This document shows, one piece after another, positions 47,933 through 59,356 of a stretch of 64,000 nt of DNA. A model generated the notes under the pieces. The model saw only the letters and a list, made by a program, of their open reading frames with translations. It searched no databases and was not told the DNA's origin. Both the position numbers and the translations under genes were made by a program. How positions within the stretch are numbered: the stretch's first letter is position 1; each line of letters starts with the position of its first letter. This DNA is from Sepiola atlantica (taxonomy: Eukaryota > Mollusca > Cephalopoda > Sepiida > Sepiolidae), in assembly GCA_963556195.1 (NCBI GenBank), contig OY744528.1, positions 59,819,161 through 59,883,160 of the forward strand, in the 5' to 3' direction.

Positions 47933-48639
47933 ATAAACTGGATGCATTCCAAAATAATGATGAACCATGAATTTATATTGTTGAATTCTATCTGATGAAA
48001 TCTTTAGAATTTTGTCTGTAAATTTATATTATATATTCTGTGTAATGCGTTTTTCTTTTGAAATTAATGAGATTATTGCCTAAAAACAAGAGTTGCCCAA
48101 AGAGAAATAATTACATCATTTTTCAAATCTTCTATTGATGATATTTAAAGTTATTTTCGTCATTCAACAGTTCTATTTTCCAGGATTATAGTTAATGACT
48201 TTATAATGGATGTTTGCTGACTCTTTTTTTGTTTTTAAACTCATTGTCAAGAAAAAATATCCTGGCAGGTCAGATTGAGACCAATCAGTGTAGTTTGTTG
48301 ACTCCAAATTAATATATCTTACAATAACTAAATTTAAAATGCATTTTTACCTTTATATATTCATATGACCATTTTCCTTACTGAGTTCTTTCGTCCGTTT
48401 TGCTTAATTCTCTGACTTCAAAAAATATTTTATTTGTTTATAAAAAGATTTCACAACAAAAAAATTCTATTTTCTCTTTCTGCAATACTTTTTCATATCT
48501 CTTGTAGTTTTCAGAGCCCTGAATTAATGTATCTTACAATTACAAAATTTGAAACACATTTTTTGCGGCAGTCGAAACCCATCAGTGTCGATCTCCTCTC
48601 TGTGTTCTCCTACAATAACAGATTTTTTATAGCCAGCCG
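47933..48639. other. Spacer with an internal diverged duplication
   Basis: AAATTAATATATCTTACAAT AACTAAATTT (48307-48336) recurs as AATTAATGTATCTTACAATT ACAAAATTTG (48521-48552), followed in both by AAAATGCATTTTT/AAACACATTTTTT. No gene. Confidence 0.5.
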
Positions 48640-48990
48640 AGGTGATCCTTAGCAATTAATTTCACAGACCAGGGGTTGCTGTGGGGGCTTAAGGTTCTCT
48701 TCTGCTAGGGCGAAGTATGGGCCAGCTGATCTAAGAAGGTGCACTCTTCCAAGCATTACCTCTTCTCTTAAACTAGAGGTTGGTTTATTTCAATCGTCCG
48801 AGGCGCCCTTACCGGGGGATGCTGACGAACTTGTTAATGGCTACTTTTGTAGGGCCAAAGTGCTCCCTCAGGAGCTTATGTCACATCTTCCTACAGTGAG
48901 AAGGAAGTAAATAAGAGTTGCTGAGCTTGTTCTTGAACCTGGGCAACCGACTTTTGAAGTCGTCGGTCACTTATAGTATTTGGCAGTACT
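48640..48990 (-). repeat. SINE-like element, minus strand
   Basis: On the minus strand the head (from about 48978) reads GTGACCGACGACTTCAAAAG TCGGTTGCCCAGGTTCAAGAAC. It has an anticodon-like stem-loop (ACTTCAAAAGT) and a B-box-like GGTTCAAGAAC at tRNA spacing. A ~280-bp body with locally GC-richer composition (GAGGCGCCCTTACCGGGGGA) follows. Composition differs from the AT-rich surroundings, fitting a transposed unit. Confidence 0.55.
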
Positions 48991-49565
48991 ACAGAGACGA
49001 TGTTATTTCAGAATGTTCCTTCTGTTCGACCAATTGCTCTATCAAAGTTTGAGTGTCTAGTTAACTCTAATATATTAATAATTGCCTATCCTTTAGGATT
49101 CATATCTTTCAAACTGTCGGTGAAAATAATTTTACAGCTTCAATGGACATGGCATCTGAAAATGAGCCAACAAAATGAATGCTTAAAAATTACAAATAAA
49201 TGTTTCTGATTTCAAGAAACCAAAAGCATTTTATACAAATAAGATTAGAAACTATTCTTACATTTATTACATCCATTATTCTAAGGGATTATTTTCAAAC
49301 ACAATTTAGGACAATTCTTCAACAGCTTTTAATTCTATTATTAGTATTAGTAGCAATAGTAATAATGACAGTGGAAATACTAATAATATTATCAATTTCA
49401 ATCTCCTGTTACATCAAGAGTGTTTCATGCCAAATTTGGTGGAATTTGCCTTATATTTTATAAACCTTCCACCGTAGTCCTAATTTCCGCAAAATGAGTA
49501 GATTACAAACTAAACAATCTGCTTAAGATTGTAATGTGAAATATCTAAGATCATTCAGAGTAAAA
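48991..49565. other. Spacer, no gene seen
   Basis: Two plus-strand frames of 69 and 87 codons have no recognised motif. TTAGTATTAGTAGCAATAGT AATAATG near 49338 is a degenerate trinucleotide tract. Confidence 0.4.
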
Positions 49566-49670
49566 ATAATTATGCCCAGGTGAGGTTCGAACTGACAGAC
49601 TATCTCTAAGTATGGCAAGTACACAGTAGGTACAAAATTATGACGCTAGTAAATTCATGAACCACTCGCT
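49566..49670 (-). repeat. tRNA-like SINE fragment
   Basis: The minus strand reads TAGCGTCATAATTTTGTACC (A-box-like) and, about 40 bases later, CAGTTCGAACCTCACCTGGGC (B box GTTCGAACC). Spacing suits a tRNA-derived promoter. No obvious body follows. Confidence 0.45.
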
Positions 49671-50489
49671 TTCTCTAGTCAAAGACAACAATAGAAAAGA
49701 AAGAAAAAAGCCTTCCTTTTGAACAGGTGAATATCGGAGAAATTATTTGTTATTAATTTAGTACCCGGTGATTTAGGTAGCAACATTAGGACTTGGGATT
49801 GTACAAATGTTATCTCCTTTAACTCTCTCTATGATTTTAGTAATCAAAACAAAAACCTTTGATTGGATTAAATATAAAAGTCAATGAAATCGATTGGAAA
49901 TATAATTTTTGTTTTTAAAACCACAAATCAATATTTACTTTTTATGACTGATGAAACATGTTTTTATGTAGCTTGTATAAAAAAAAAATTGTAGAATAGC
50001 CAGAATAGTTCTTGGATTTAGAATAGCTCTTTTTAAAATTATAGATGACCAACATATAAATGCCTGATGGCTAAATACATACAACATATAATTATTTGGA
50101 AATCTTTGAATTTCAAAAAATATATATGAAAAAAGATAGATTATGATATAGGACAAGTGCAGATGTGTCATGTTTTTGAGAACTCAAATTGAAAATCAGT
50201 AAACCAAATTATTCACGTTGAAAGCTGATGGGTACAATCTCCAAAACAGTTTCCAATTTGCATACAATGCACAATAATACGCTGATCGAATACAATCGTA
50301 TATACAGGACAAAATTATAGGAATGGTGAGTGATCTTTTGGTATAGCCAAGGAGTTTCTCTTTCTTCTGACCTCGGAAGCTGCTGTGCCCAGTCAGTTTA
50401 TTATCTTCGGATATAAGAGGCTTGGCGTTTCTACAAAAAAAAGATAGGAACAAATCCTATCTATCCATCAGAGCCTGATATTTATTATT
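49671..50489. other. Spacer, no gene seen
   Basis: Minus-strand frames of 78 and 85 codons lack motifs. No repeat recognised. Confidence 0.4.
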
Positions 50490-50760
50490 TTGGGATCCTT
50501 TAATGTTGGCTGTTTAATAAGCATGGTTTTACGAGTTCCTGGCCAGAGAGATCAACATCAATAAATGTGTGAACCCTTACCCAACATGTATTGTGTCTTC
50601 ATAAGATTTTTGATTATAGTTTAATGGAATTATGCAACAGCTCTAATTGAACAAATGTGGATGCCTTCACTTAAGACTAGACAGATGAACAAAAATGACT
50701 ACCTGCCTCTCTAAGAGACAAAACAGTATTACAACACATTTAGTTATCAATGCTATGACA
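50490..50760. repeat. Dispersed repeat family V, copy 1
   Basis: Homologous to 53130-53430: CTTTAATGTTGGC...TTAATAAGCATGGTTTTACGAG...ACATCAATAAAT, GTATTGTGTCTTCATAAGAT, CAGATGAACAAAAATGACTA CCTGCCTCTCTAAG and GTTATCAATGCTATG. Non-coding; superfamily unknown. Confidence 0.75.
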
Positions 50761-51704
50761 TCTTTTGGGGGAGTTTCCAGCATGAGAACAATTTAAGAAC
50801 AAAGAAAAAGAAGGAAAGAAAAAGGTTTCCACGAAAGATATAATGTAACTCGAAGAATACATAAGTAAAAAAAGAAACTGCATACATTCATTTAACAAAC
50901 ACAAAAAGAGACAAACATGTTTGAAAAAGAAAAACAAGGAAAAAAATGACATTAAAAGACGCACACACAATTTGTACTGGGAAAAATCATTCAGAAATAA
51001 ATTTAAAAAAAAACAAAATGGAGTTTATTAGACTAAGGGAGAGAATCAGAGGAAAAAATAGTGTGGCCCCCCCCTTATCTATTGCATTATGAAAGTTAGA
51101 GAGAAAAATAGGGACGATGCAGATATTCTTTAAATTTATTCTTTCAAATGAGGACTGATTTTGTTTTATTGTTTTTTTGATATATTGAATGTAGTAGTTA
51201 ATGCCCAACTATATTACCAGTTGCAAACAAATAAACTCCCAAGAAAACTAAAACGACAGTTTATATTAAGGTTGCCATCTCTATTATGAGCAAGTTCATT
51301 CTCTGAGTTCTGATTGGCTGCTAGTCTATGAGTGTCTAATCTATTAGGAAACTTCTTGCTTGAATTAAGCAATATCAAATATTAAATATTGGAGCATTTC
51401 ATGCCGGTAAATCAATTTGATTCTCCATCTCTCATACTGTTTTTGTGAGTTAAAGGTACATTTAAGAGGAGGGTTCGTTGATTCACGAATTTAGGAGCTT
51501 GCCAATGGAAATGTGGTGCAACTTCGACCTTTCTGCTAAATGGGGTTTGATCTCAACGGGTATTCCAGTTGACAATGAATTTTTAAACATGTTACAGGCA
51601 TGGAAATACGATTTTGACATACGTGACTGACAGGGATCTGAAGTATATATTCTGAGTGTAGTCAACATAAGAATTAGTCAAGAAGGCTCTGGGAGAGTTG
51701 TGCT
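50761..51704. other. Spacer, no gene seen
   Basis: A-rich and T-rich tracts; a short C run at about 51067-51073. Frames of 73-76 codons without motifs. Confidence 0.45.
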
Positions 51705-52795
51705 TTTAAAAAAAAATGTTTTTATCATAGTTCACCCCAAACAAGGCAGGCCGCCACTGTAGGTGTAAGGGGCTACTGAGAAAAAAAAGAAAAGGGGGAG
51801 GTTCAACCTAAATTAGGAGCTGCGCAGCAAGAGGTCTGTTTACATTAGTTTTAAACTTCTGCATGTCAGTAGCGTCAGGAAAGCAGGAAGCAAGGAGGGA
51901 GTTCCAGAGTCCAGCAGCACGAGGAAAGAAGCTTTTGGAGTAGAAAGCTGTACGGCATCTGGGGACATCCATAGTGTATGGATGGGATTTGGCAGCCTGT
52001 CGGGTTGATCTAATGAATTTACGTCGTGGGGTACCAAAGCAGAAAGCTCATCAGAGCACAATCCATTGAAGTACTTGTAGAACAGGCACAAGGAAGCAAC
52101 ACTGCGGCGATGGGACAGAGGCTGGAGCTTGGTGGATAGTGAAGGACCTATCAAATTAGTAACTCTTTTTTGGACCTTGTCTAAGAGGGAGAGACTAGCG
52201 GATGATGCACCAGCCCAGATGTGGCAATAATACTCCATGCATGGGCGGATGGTGGCTTTGTAGAGATATAGGATAATGTCAGGTGTGAGAAGTTTACTGG
52301 CACGGTATAAAGAGCCCACCTTCTTTGCAGCAGCCTTGGCAATGTTTTCGATGTATTTATTCCAATTCATGCTATCTGTGAAAGTTAGGCCGAGGAGTTT
52401 GAATGATGAACTCTCAGGTAGGGTCTTATTTGCCATGACAATCGATGGTTGAAGAGGTTTCTTGTAGTTATTGAAGGAAAGTAGCTTTGTCTTAGCAGCA
52501 TTAAAAGTTACCATCCATTTATGACCCCATTCCACTACAGACTGGAGGTCATTTTCCAAGGATTTAGCCATTGCCTCAGATGTGTGCACGTCGGTTTTAC
52601 CCACATGATGAGAGTAGAGAGTGGTGTCGTCAGCAAATATTCCTATCTCAGTCGCAATGGCATCAGGGAGGTAATTTATGAAAATTAGGAACAGTAGAGG
52701 TCCAAGAATAGATCCCTGGGGTACACCAGCATTTATGCCATATTGCTTAGAAGAATGCCCATCGAGTATCATCTGGATTTTTCGTTTCAAATTTT
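51705..52795 (-). pseudogene. LINE family A reverse transcriptase, 3' half (jockey-like)
   Basis: The best-preserved retroelement here. A 316-codon open minus-strand frame (51840-52790) begins within the palm domain: GVPQGSILGPLLF at residues 22-34 (motif B') and FADDT at 52-56, the catalytic YADD-type motif with both aspartates intact. The thumb region follows with GLTF, KKVGSLYRA and RPCMEYYCHIW. A frame change near 51935 then shifts the true C-terminus (F-P-R-x-x-G-L-W-N-S-L, ending at a TAG at 51808-51810) out of the open frame. Poly-A-like sequence (poly-T/A at 51700-51720 on the plus strand) closes the 3' end. The endonuclease and the N-terminal fingers are missing, so the copy is 5'-truncated and dead. 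The methionine at 52790 is not a real start. Clade: jockey/CR1-like by motif; not firmly assigned. Confidence 0.9.
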
Positions 52796-53129
52796 TCGTG
52801 TTTTCAAAAATAACGAAATACTGTGGCCGCTAGTTTGACCTAGTGCCCCGTATATTGTAAGTGCGTGTATTGTAATCATGCTTGTGAATTAGTGACATAT
52901 TCAAAATATTAGTTAAAACAAATGTTTATTGCTTGTATAAAAATTAAGGAAGATGTGGATAAGGAATGTTGTATAATTAGGGAGAAGGGACGAGATCTCG
53001 TGAGTGATTTCATGGCGAGAGTTACAGTAAAAAATGATCGACCATTTTTCCAGCAACGAGCGTCTGAGGTAGACTTCTATCAGGGTTCATGCCGATATTC
53101 CCTTTCTCCCAAAGCCAGCTTCGAATGTA
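52796..53129. other. Spacer between LINE and family V
   Basis: An 80-codon plus-strand frame (52922-53164) with no recognised motif. The sequence GGCGAGAGTTACAGTAAAAA ATGATCGACC may be the outer part of repeat family V. Confidence 0.4.
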
Positions 53130-53430
53130 GGAAGGTTGAAAGTCTTTTAATGTCGGCCGATTAACATGTATGGTTTTACGAGACCTTAGCCAGGTGGATA
53201 TAACATCAATAAATATCTAAATTGTGAATACACGTATTGTGTTTTCTTGAAAATATTTCGCTGTAGATTCATGAATGTTCGTTCGTATACAAAAAAACTG
53301 TCGGGTTATGCAGCATCTCTCATTGAATAAAATACACAGATGAACAAAGACGACTCTCTGCCTCTCTAGGGAAAAGATTACAAGACAGCATTGGACCAAC
53401 AGATTTTGTTATCAATGCTATGTAAGAAAA
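53130..53430. repeat. Dispersed repeat family V, copy 2
   Basis: Matches copy 1 at 50490-50760 along its length: CTTTTAATGTCGGC, ATGGTTTTACGAG, CATCAATAAAT, ACAGATGAACAAAGACGACT and GTTATCAATGCTATG. Similarity about 70-75 percent by eye. Confidence 0.75.
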
Positions 53431-53456
53431 TGACAGATGAGCAATTTTAGTATCTA

Positions 53457-54322
53457 CAGGGTGTTCAGGACAAATTTAATGATTTTTTTATATTCCTTCA
53501 TTTCAGTATTTAATTGATCTGTGTACTATTGGTGGGTTTCAAATCTGGAGACTATGGAGGACTCGAAAGTACCGGAATATTAGAAGAGAATGACCTGCAT
53601 CATGACGATTGGTGCCGGATGAAAAATATTTGTAAATCCTAGCCTCAGATCAATACTCCTTGAATGCCAGGAGATGTGAGCTGGAGAATTGCGATGGAGA
53701 TGTGGAATCAGTGGCTAGTAGGAATGATCATAGCAGGCGTTCTGAATATATCTACACAATGAAATTCATCGAGAAGCTGCTAAAAGGTTGCACCAAGATC
53801 CCGGAAATGCAATGCTGACATTAGCAAGAGAAATGGGTGTTTGAGTGGCGACTATGAAGAAAGCATTGCACGAGGATCTTCACTAATCCTTATGAAAGAG
53901 TTTCATGGTCCAACTACTCACTGCCAATTCTCAAGAGAATTTCCTTATGAAAGCCAAGAAACTCCTAAACAAAGTCAAATAATCAGTTGCTCTGATTCTG
54001 TCAGGACCATTTGCACAATGTGCGGAACAATAAGACGCTAACCTATCGTTCACATGAAATCTCGTATCCCATGAAGATCAAATTCCCTCAAACTGCCATG
54101 GTCTTTGGGTGTGTTTTCAGCGAATGCCACATAATGCCGCCACGCATGTTCGAAAAGTGAAGACCCTAATTCTCTATGTTCAAGTCCTGTCTGGAGGTTA
54201 TATTCGTCAAAAGATCTTTTAAGAAATGTACTTTGAATTTTGAGAATACATCACTTACTGAACAAGATATGACGTTTTTTCTTTCCTTTCCAAAAGGTGT
54301 CTTATTTGTCCAGAACACCCTG
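53457..54322 (+). mobile_element. Degenerate Tc1/mariner-like transposon
   Basis: Terminal inverted repeats CAGGGTGTTCAGGACAAATT (53457) and its complement ending at 54322 (...TTTGTCCAGAACACCCTG) bound 866 bp. TA precedes the left end; the right flank has lost it. Inside, broken readings give EIHREAAKRLHQDPGNAMLT-LAREMGV (a helix-turn-helix region near 53765-53845). Later fragments near 53955 and 54100-54130 (H-M-P-P-H-type region, here MPHNAATH/HIMPPHV) are consistent with the catalytic half of IS630/Tc1-type transposases. Deletions and stops are frequent. It is related in TIR style (CAGGGTGTT) to the element at 58029, but is a different family. Confidence 0.75.
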
Positions 54323-54614
54323 GAAATAGCAATAGTATTAACCACAAACTTCTCTATAAATCTATTAAGTGTGACGGAAGTTGCTTTCTATGTCTCTCTC
54401 TTAGAGATTTCTCTGTATCTTCCCTCTTATCTCTCTGCTTTGTATTTCAATTGAATTGTGTCTGTAAACATATCGCCTCCTTAAACGTTAAGAAACATAG
54501 GAGTGTCTGTAGTTGATTAGGGTCGTCCAAAAAATCAGATTCATCGCCAGTCCATTATTAGAATTAAAGGAAAATCAATTATTTAAAATTGTTTTAAGAG
54601 ACAAGTGTAATTAC
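54323..54614. other. Spacer, no gene seen
   Basis: The 92-codon plus-strand frame (54176-54454) spans the transposon end and is not a gene. Confidence 0.4.
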
Positions 54615-54668
54615 TTACACTAGCAAAAATATGCTCCCCCCTCTGGTCGCATATTTTTGTTAGTATAT
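54615..54668. repeat. Family X-type terminal hairpin
   Basis: ACTAGCAAAAATATGCTCCC...GGTCGCATATTTTTGTTAGT forms a stem with about 16 paired bases. It is nearly identical to the hairpins at 8832 and 10763, and here stands next to the 76-bp tandem unit instead of the family X body. Confidence 0.9.
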
Positions 54669-54694
54669 ATGACGAACCAACATATAATACACTG

Positions 54695-54840
54695 ACTCCC
54701 CAAAGAAGGAGGTAATGCTTGGGAGGAGGATATCATGGCAACAGAACATATTCTACACTATCCCCCCGAAAAGTTGGAGGTAATGCCTGGGGGGGGGATT
54801 GTATCATGACGAACGAACATATATTACACTACCCCTCCCC
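54695..54840. repeat. 76-bp tandem unit, two copies
   Basis: GGAGGTAATGCTTGGGAGGA, TATCATGGCAACAGAACATA and TTCTACACTA match the array at 7086-7895, 47 kb away. One copy has an expanded G run (nine G near 54790). Confidence 0.9.
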
Positions 54841-55828
54841 CATGAATTGAGAAATTAAAAGATACTAATAGTATAGTTATGGCTTCATACAGACATATAC
54901 AAAATCTACATTAGTAATAGATTTATGCAGACCATGTCTACAGACGCCACATATTTGATATCTTCGAAGCTAAAACTGTCTTCCATAGATGAAGATCTAT
55001 CAATTCCACCAGTTTAAAGCTACGTCTGAATATTGGTTTTAGATACGTCCACGTATTTCTACAAATGGCTCCATCTGTTGGACGGTCAGTTTGTTAGTTA
55101 ATCAGTCACTTTTCAATAAGAAATAGCATTTGCATTTCTAAATGCACAAACTGAATAGATGCGTCCAAGCATATCTACATCGGTCAGTCTGTCAAGTTTG
55201 AAACAGTACTTTCATTGGTCTGTCATACTTAAGTTTGAAATAACATTATTACTCTATGAGAGGCTCTGTCTGCAAGTTCCTCGGTCTTTCATTTTCATCG
55301 TAAAACGTGCAGATTGCTTGGATGCATCTTCAGAATGGATTGCGTCTTGTTTCCATGTATCTACGTCCTAACACAGTCGGATGACTCGGCATACACTTAA
55401 ATTTATTTGTATAAAAGACAAATAGAATTCCAGTTTCTATGTGGAATAAACAGAATAACTGTTGACAGGAGTTGATGGCGGTGTTTAAGTTATTGCTGCA
55501 GACAACTCGATGACAAGGAAGCGCCATTGATTGCCAGCAAGCAGCTGCAATGGAAGCACTATTCTACAACTAGTCAGAGAACTCCGTCCCGAAAGCATCA
55601 ATCAAAAATAAAGCCTAACCAATTTCCGTCTGTTCGAAAATAATTTATATTATTGCAACAATTTTTTTGGTTGCTTTATTAGCAGCAAATCAGTTTTGTC
55701 TCTTGAAATGACACGTGCTTACTTTAGACGAGCGTCATATGAATATTTATTTGTTCGCTAAATTACACTATGCCGAGGAAGACTGATATTTAGTTGAATA
55801 ATAGGTGGCTTTTGAATTTCATCTCAAT
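54841..55828. other. 1-kb spacer with diverged short repeats
   Basis: Loosely repeated phrases (GCGTCCAAGCATATCTACA, ACGTCCACGTATTTCTACA, TGTCAAGTTTGAAACAG, CTTAAGTTTGAAATAACA) recur at uneven spacing, suggesting an old tandem array. No gene. Confidence 0.45.
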
Positions 55829-55939
55829 CATATATATATATATATATATTAATTTAAAAAACCTTTAGCTGAAAATAATTAAGGAATATCAAGTTCAAAT
55901 CTGCAGGATAAAAGCTCAATGCCATTCAACAAACACAGA

Positions 55940-55974
<35 letters not shown>

Positions 55975-55982
55975 AGAGAGAG

Positions 55983-56038
<56 letters not shown>

Positions 56039-56040
56039 CT
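55829..56040. repeat. Cluster of (TA)n tracts
   Basis: (TA)n at about 55831-55850, 55943-55970 and 55987-56034. The last is bracketed by GAGAGTTTATA and TATAAACTCTG, so it sits in a palindrome of about 70 bases. Confidence 0.93.
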
Positions 56041-57015
56041 GTTGTGCTAATCTGAAAAGAATTTAATGCCAGAATTTTTTTTACAATTTTGTAAAAGTCA
56101 ATTTACTTTTAGAATTTATTTTTTAACAAATAAATTCCAATTTATCATTTCTCTTTTCTAAGAAAATTTGAAACAATTAGAAAAATAAATTAAACTTCTC
56201 ATCAGAAAATCTATAAAATGTTCCAATAAAATATTGACAGATAAATTATTTGTCATATGTTAAATTAATCGAAAAATAAAAAAAATGAATTGTTTGTAAT
56301 CTTTTTTACTACGAGAGTCCAAACGATCCATCGTTATTATAAACAGAAAAATTATAGTATAACTTTAAAATTAGTTTCAAAACTAAGGGACGTAATTCTA
56401 GTGTGTAATTCATCTTGACTTTTATTATTAATCCACAATTAATTAGATCAAAGAGAGATAATTACGCAGTAAGAAAATTATTCCTCTTATATTGTACGGT
56501 TTCATATTAATAAATATTTCAAAAAATTATGAATGAATTCATTTTAATCTAGAGTAAAATGCATTTAAAATTAATCTTATTATTCCTAAAAATATATTTT
56601 CTCTGTTGAAAAATAAACGCATATTTAATGCTTAACATTTTAAATAATTTACCATTTGAAATTAAGGAAATCTTTTTTTGTATTAATACAAATGTAATTA
56701 AATATTTATATGTTAAATGGGGTTACAGACATAGTTTCTTAAAGCATAAGTATATATTGTATACATTTAACAGTTATTCTTATGTTAATATATAATTTTA
56801 TCAAGGTTTATTATTATTTTTTAAAACTCTTTTCACTTTATTAATAATAAATTGTATATTTAGTGGGTGGAAATTTATTTATATAAATCTAAATAAACCT
56901 CAATTTACTTTAATGTAGTCATATTTGTATACAAATGTTAACGTTAAGTAAATTAGTTTTAATTTTCATAATAAATAATGCTTGATTTATGCAGAGATGC
57001 CCAAACATTTAGCCA

Positions 57016-57018
<3 letters not shown>
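56041..57018. other. Very AT-rich spacer, no gene seen
   Basis: No repeat unit, TIR or motif-bearing frame recognised. Confidence 0.5.

Positions 57019-57070
<52 letters not shown>
57019..57070. repeat. (TA)n microsatellite
   Basis: About 24 perfect TA units immediately upstream of the plus-strand Penelope remnant. Confidence 0.97.
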
Positions 57071-57099
57071 CGGCAGCAAGTCGTTTATTATAATGTTGT

Positions 57100-57282
57100 A
57101 TCTTGATAAAATCAACCGACCTAAGACAAATATTAACAACTAACACTAAGATCATACATAAAAACAACTGCACTAACAGACTAAAACTCTTCGAAGCCCT
57201 ACACATAAAAGAATTACAACCCACAATTAATAAAATAGCATTCACCACCGGTACTAACGCCTTATCAGTCTTCAACAATTAA
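57100..57282 (+). pseudogene. Penelope-like element C-terminal fragment, plus strand
   Basis: A short plus-strand reading near 57145-57281 gives HKNNCTNRLKLFEALHIKEL then QPTINKIA and a TAA stop at 57280-57282. The NRLKLFEALHIKxxxPTIN pattern is the conserved end of the GIY-YIG domain in Penelope-like elements. The nuclease core upstream is not readable; the (TA)n tract stands where it should be. Non-functional remnant. Confidence 0.6.
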
Positions 57283-57382
57283 TACACAATAATAATGATA
57301 ATAATAATAATAGATTAAAAAATAAAAAATAAAAATAAAAACAAATTAATAAACAAATTAATTAATAAGTAAGTAAATAAAA

Positions 57383-57434
<52 letters not shown>

Positions 57435-57692
57435 ATGGTAATAATCCAGGTGAAAAATATCCACAGGGTGGTAATCCAGAGAATTTTAACCGGGTTTATA
57501 AAAAGTGCTCAATATCAAAATAGAGCTTTATATATGATAATTTTATTTACACAGACATGTACAAAATCTGCGACACTGGCATGTCGATGTTATCGATCAA
57601 CAGTTACTATAAACTGAGATCTCATCAGGCAGAGTTAGAATCCGATCTTAACCTCAGATCATATTTGGAGAGAACGTGTCATAAATAAAATT

Positions 57693-57696
<4 letters not shown>
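57283..57696. other. Spacer with (TA)n, possible Penelope flanking sequence
   Basis: A-rich tract, (TA)n at 57386-57432, then about 260 bases of moderate composition with ACTGAGATCTCATCAGGCAG. No gene. Confidence 0.4.
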
Positions 57697-57739
<43 letters not shown>

Positions 57740-57982
57740 GCAAATTAATAGACATAACCAAAAATAAAACCATAAATACGGCTCTTTACTAACAACAATA
57801 ACGCATTGCCTCCTGAAGACGGTCGCGAAGACCGAAAGCGCAAGGGAAATGGCCCAAGATACAACATTAGGCGCCATAATCCACCAATTGACACCGGAAA
57901 CCCGACGAATCGCTCGCCGAGTCGAGAAGTTAACCAGAAAGATCGCAAAGAAAGAAAACTCTCTGGTCCACAATGACACATG

Positions 57983-58028
<46 letters not shown>
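57697..58028 (+). other. Hammerhead-like core and short open frame between (TA)n tracts
   Basis: (TA)n at about 57697-57730 and 57993-58028. Between them is CTGAAGAC-GGTC-GCGAA-GACC-GAAAGCG (57813-57840). It has both conserved hammerhead ribozyme boxes (CUGANGA and GAAA) around a 4-bp stem II. A plus-strand frame from 57849 encodes a basic helix-like LTPETRRIARRVEKLTRKIA before running into TA repeat. Penelope-like elements are known to carry hammerhead motifs in their terminal repeats, so this may be the terminal repeat and N-terminus of a second copy. Stems I and III are not convincingly present. Confidence 0.35.
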
Positions 58029-58031
<3 letters not shown>

Positions 58032-59356
58032 GGTGTTTCAAAAGTCTTGGGAACATTACAAATGCGTATATCTCATGAACTATTCCAGGTAGAAAAATGA
58101 AACTGGTGCCATTTTAAAGCTTGCTTAATCAAGTTTTTGGTCATACTAATGATTTTCGTGTTATCTTTCCAGGTGCAGTAATGGCGTTCTCTAAACAAGA
58201 CAAGGCATTTTGCGTCCTCCAATTTGCAAAGACTGAATCGTGGACATGTGTTCAGCGTGCATTTCGCAGGAAATTTAAAAAAGAAGCCCCTGAAAGGAAA
58301 TCCATTTTCAGATGGCATGCTAAATTTGTGAAAGATGGGTGTTTGTGCCCAAGTAAGCGAACAGGTCGCCCTTCAACTTCAGAAGATGCAGTTGAGCAAG
58401 TTCGGACAGCCTTTCAGCGGAGCCCCCGTAAATCAGTGAGAAGAGCCAGCAGGGAACTTCAGCTTGCTCCAGCAACTGTCTGGCGTGTCTTAAGGAAACG
58501 ACTGCAAATGGTACCTTACAAGCTCAAGTTGGTCCCAAAGTTGAAAGACCATGATAAGCCACTTCGCCGTGACTTTTGCATTGCAATGCAAGAGAAGTTG
58601 GAAGATAACGGCTTTGATGACCGGCTTTTTTTTAGCGATGAGGCGACCTTCCATCTGAATGGCAAAGTTAACAAGCATAACACTCGCATATGGGGTACTG
58701 AGAATCCTCATGAACTTCTTGAGCACGAGCGAGATTCACCAAAAGGGAACGTGTTTTGTGCAATTTCCAAGAAAGGTGTCAATGGACCGTTCTTCTTTGA
58801 AGAGGCAACTATCACTGGTGAATCCTATCTCAACATGCTGGAAGACTGGTTAATGGCTCAGTTGGAACAAGCAGAATCTGATGACTTCATTTTTCAACAA
58901 GATGGTGCACCACCACACTAGAGTCTTAGAGTAAGGCAGTTTCTTAACACAAGGCTGCCTGGTAGATGGATTGGGAGATCTGGGCGAGGTGATGACGTTC
59001 TCATGCCCTGGCCTCCTAGGTCTCCAGATCTTACCCCGTGTGACTTTTTCCTTTGGGGCTTTGTCAAGCAACAAGTCTATGTGCCGCCCCTTCCAAGAGA
59101 TATTGAGGAACTAAAGGCTCGAGTAACGGCAGTTGTGGGAACCATTGACGTCAAGATGCTGGAACGCGTTTGGCAGGAAATGGACTATCGACTAGATGTC
59201 TGCCGTGTGACGAATGGTGCTCATATTGAGCAACTTTGAAGATTCCCCACAAAACTTGAAACTTTAACCTTTCCAACGGTACCAATTTCATTTTTCAACT
59301 CCTAATAGTTTTTGAGTTATTAAAAATCGTTATGTTCCCAAGACTTTTGAAACACC

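Noticed and set aside
57813..57840. Confident hammerhead ribozyme call
   Set aside because: Core boxes are present, but there is an unpaired base at the start of stem II and stems I and III are not convincing; left as a finding only.
58490..58726. Minus-strand frames at 58073-58318, 58490-58726 and 58850-59074
   Set aside because: They are shadows of the mariner-like transposase on the plus strand.
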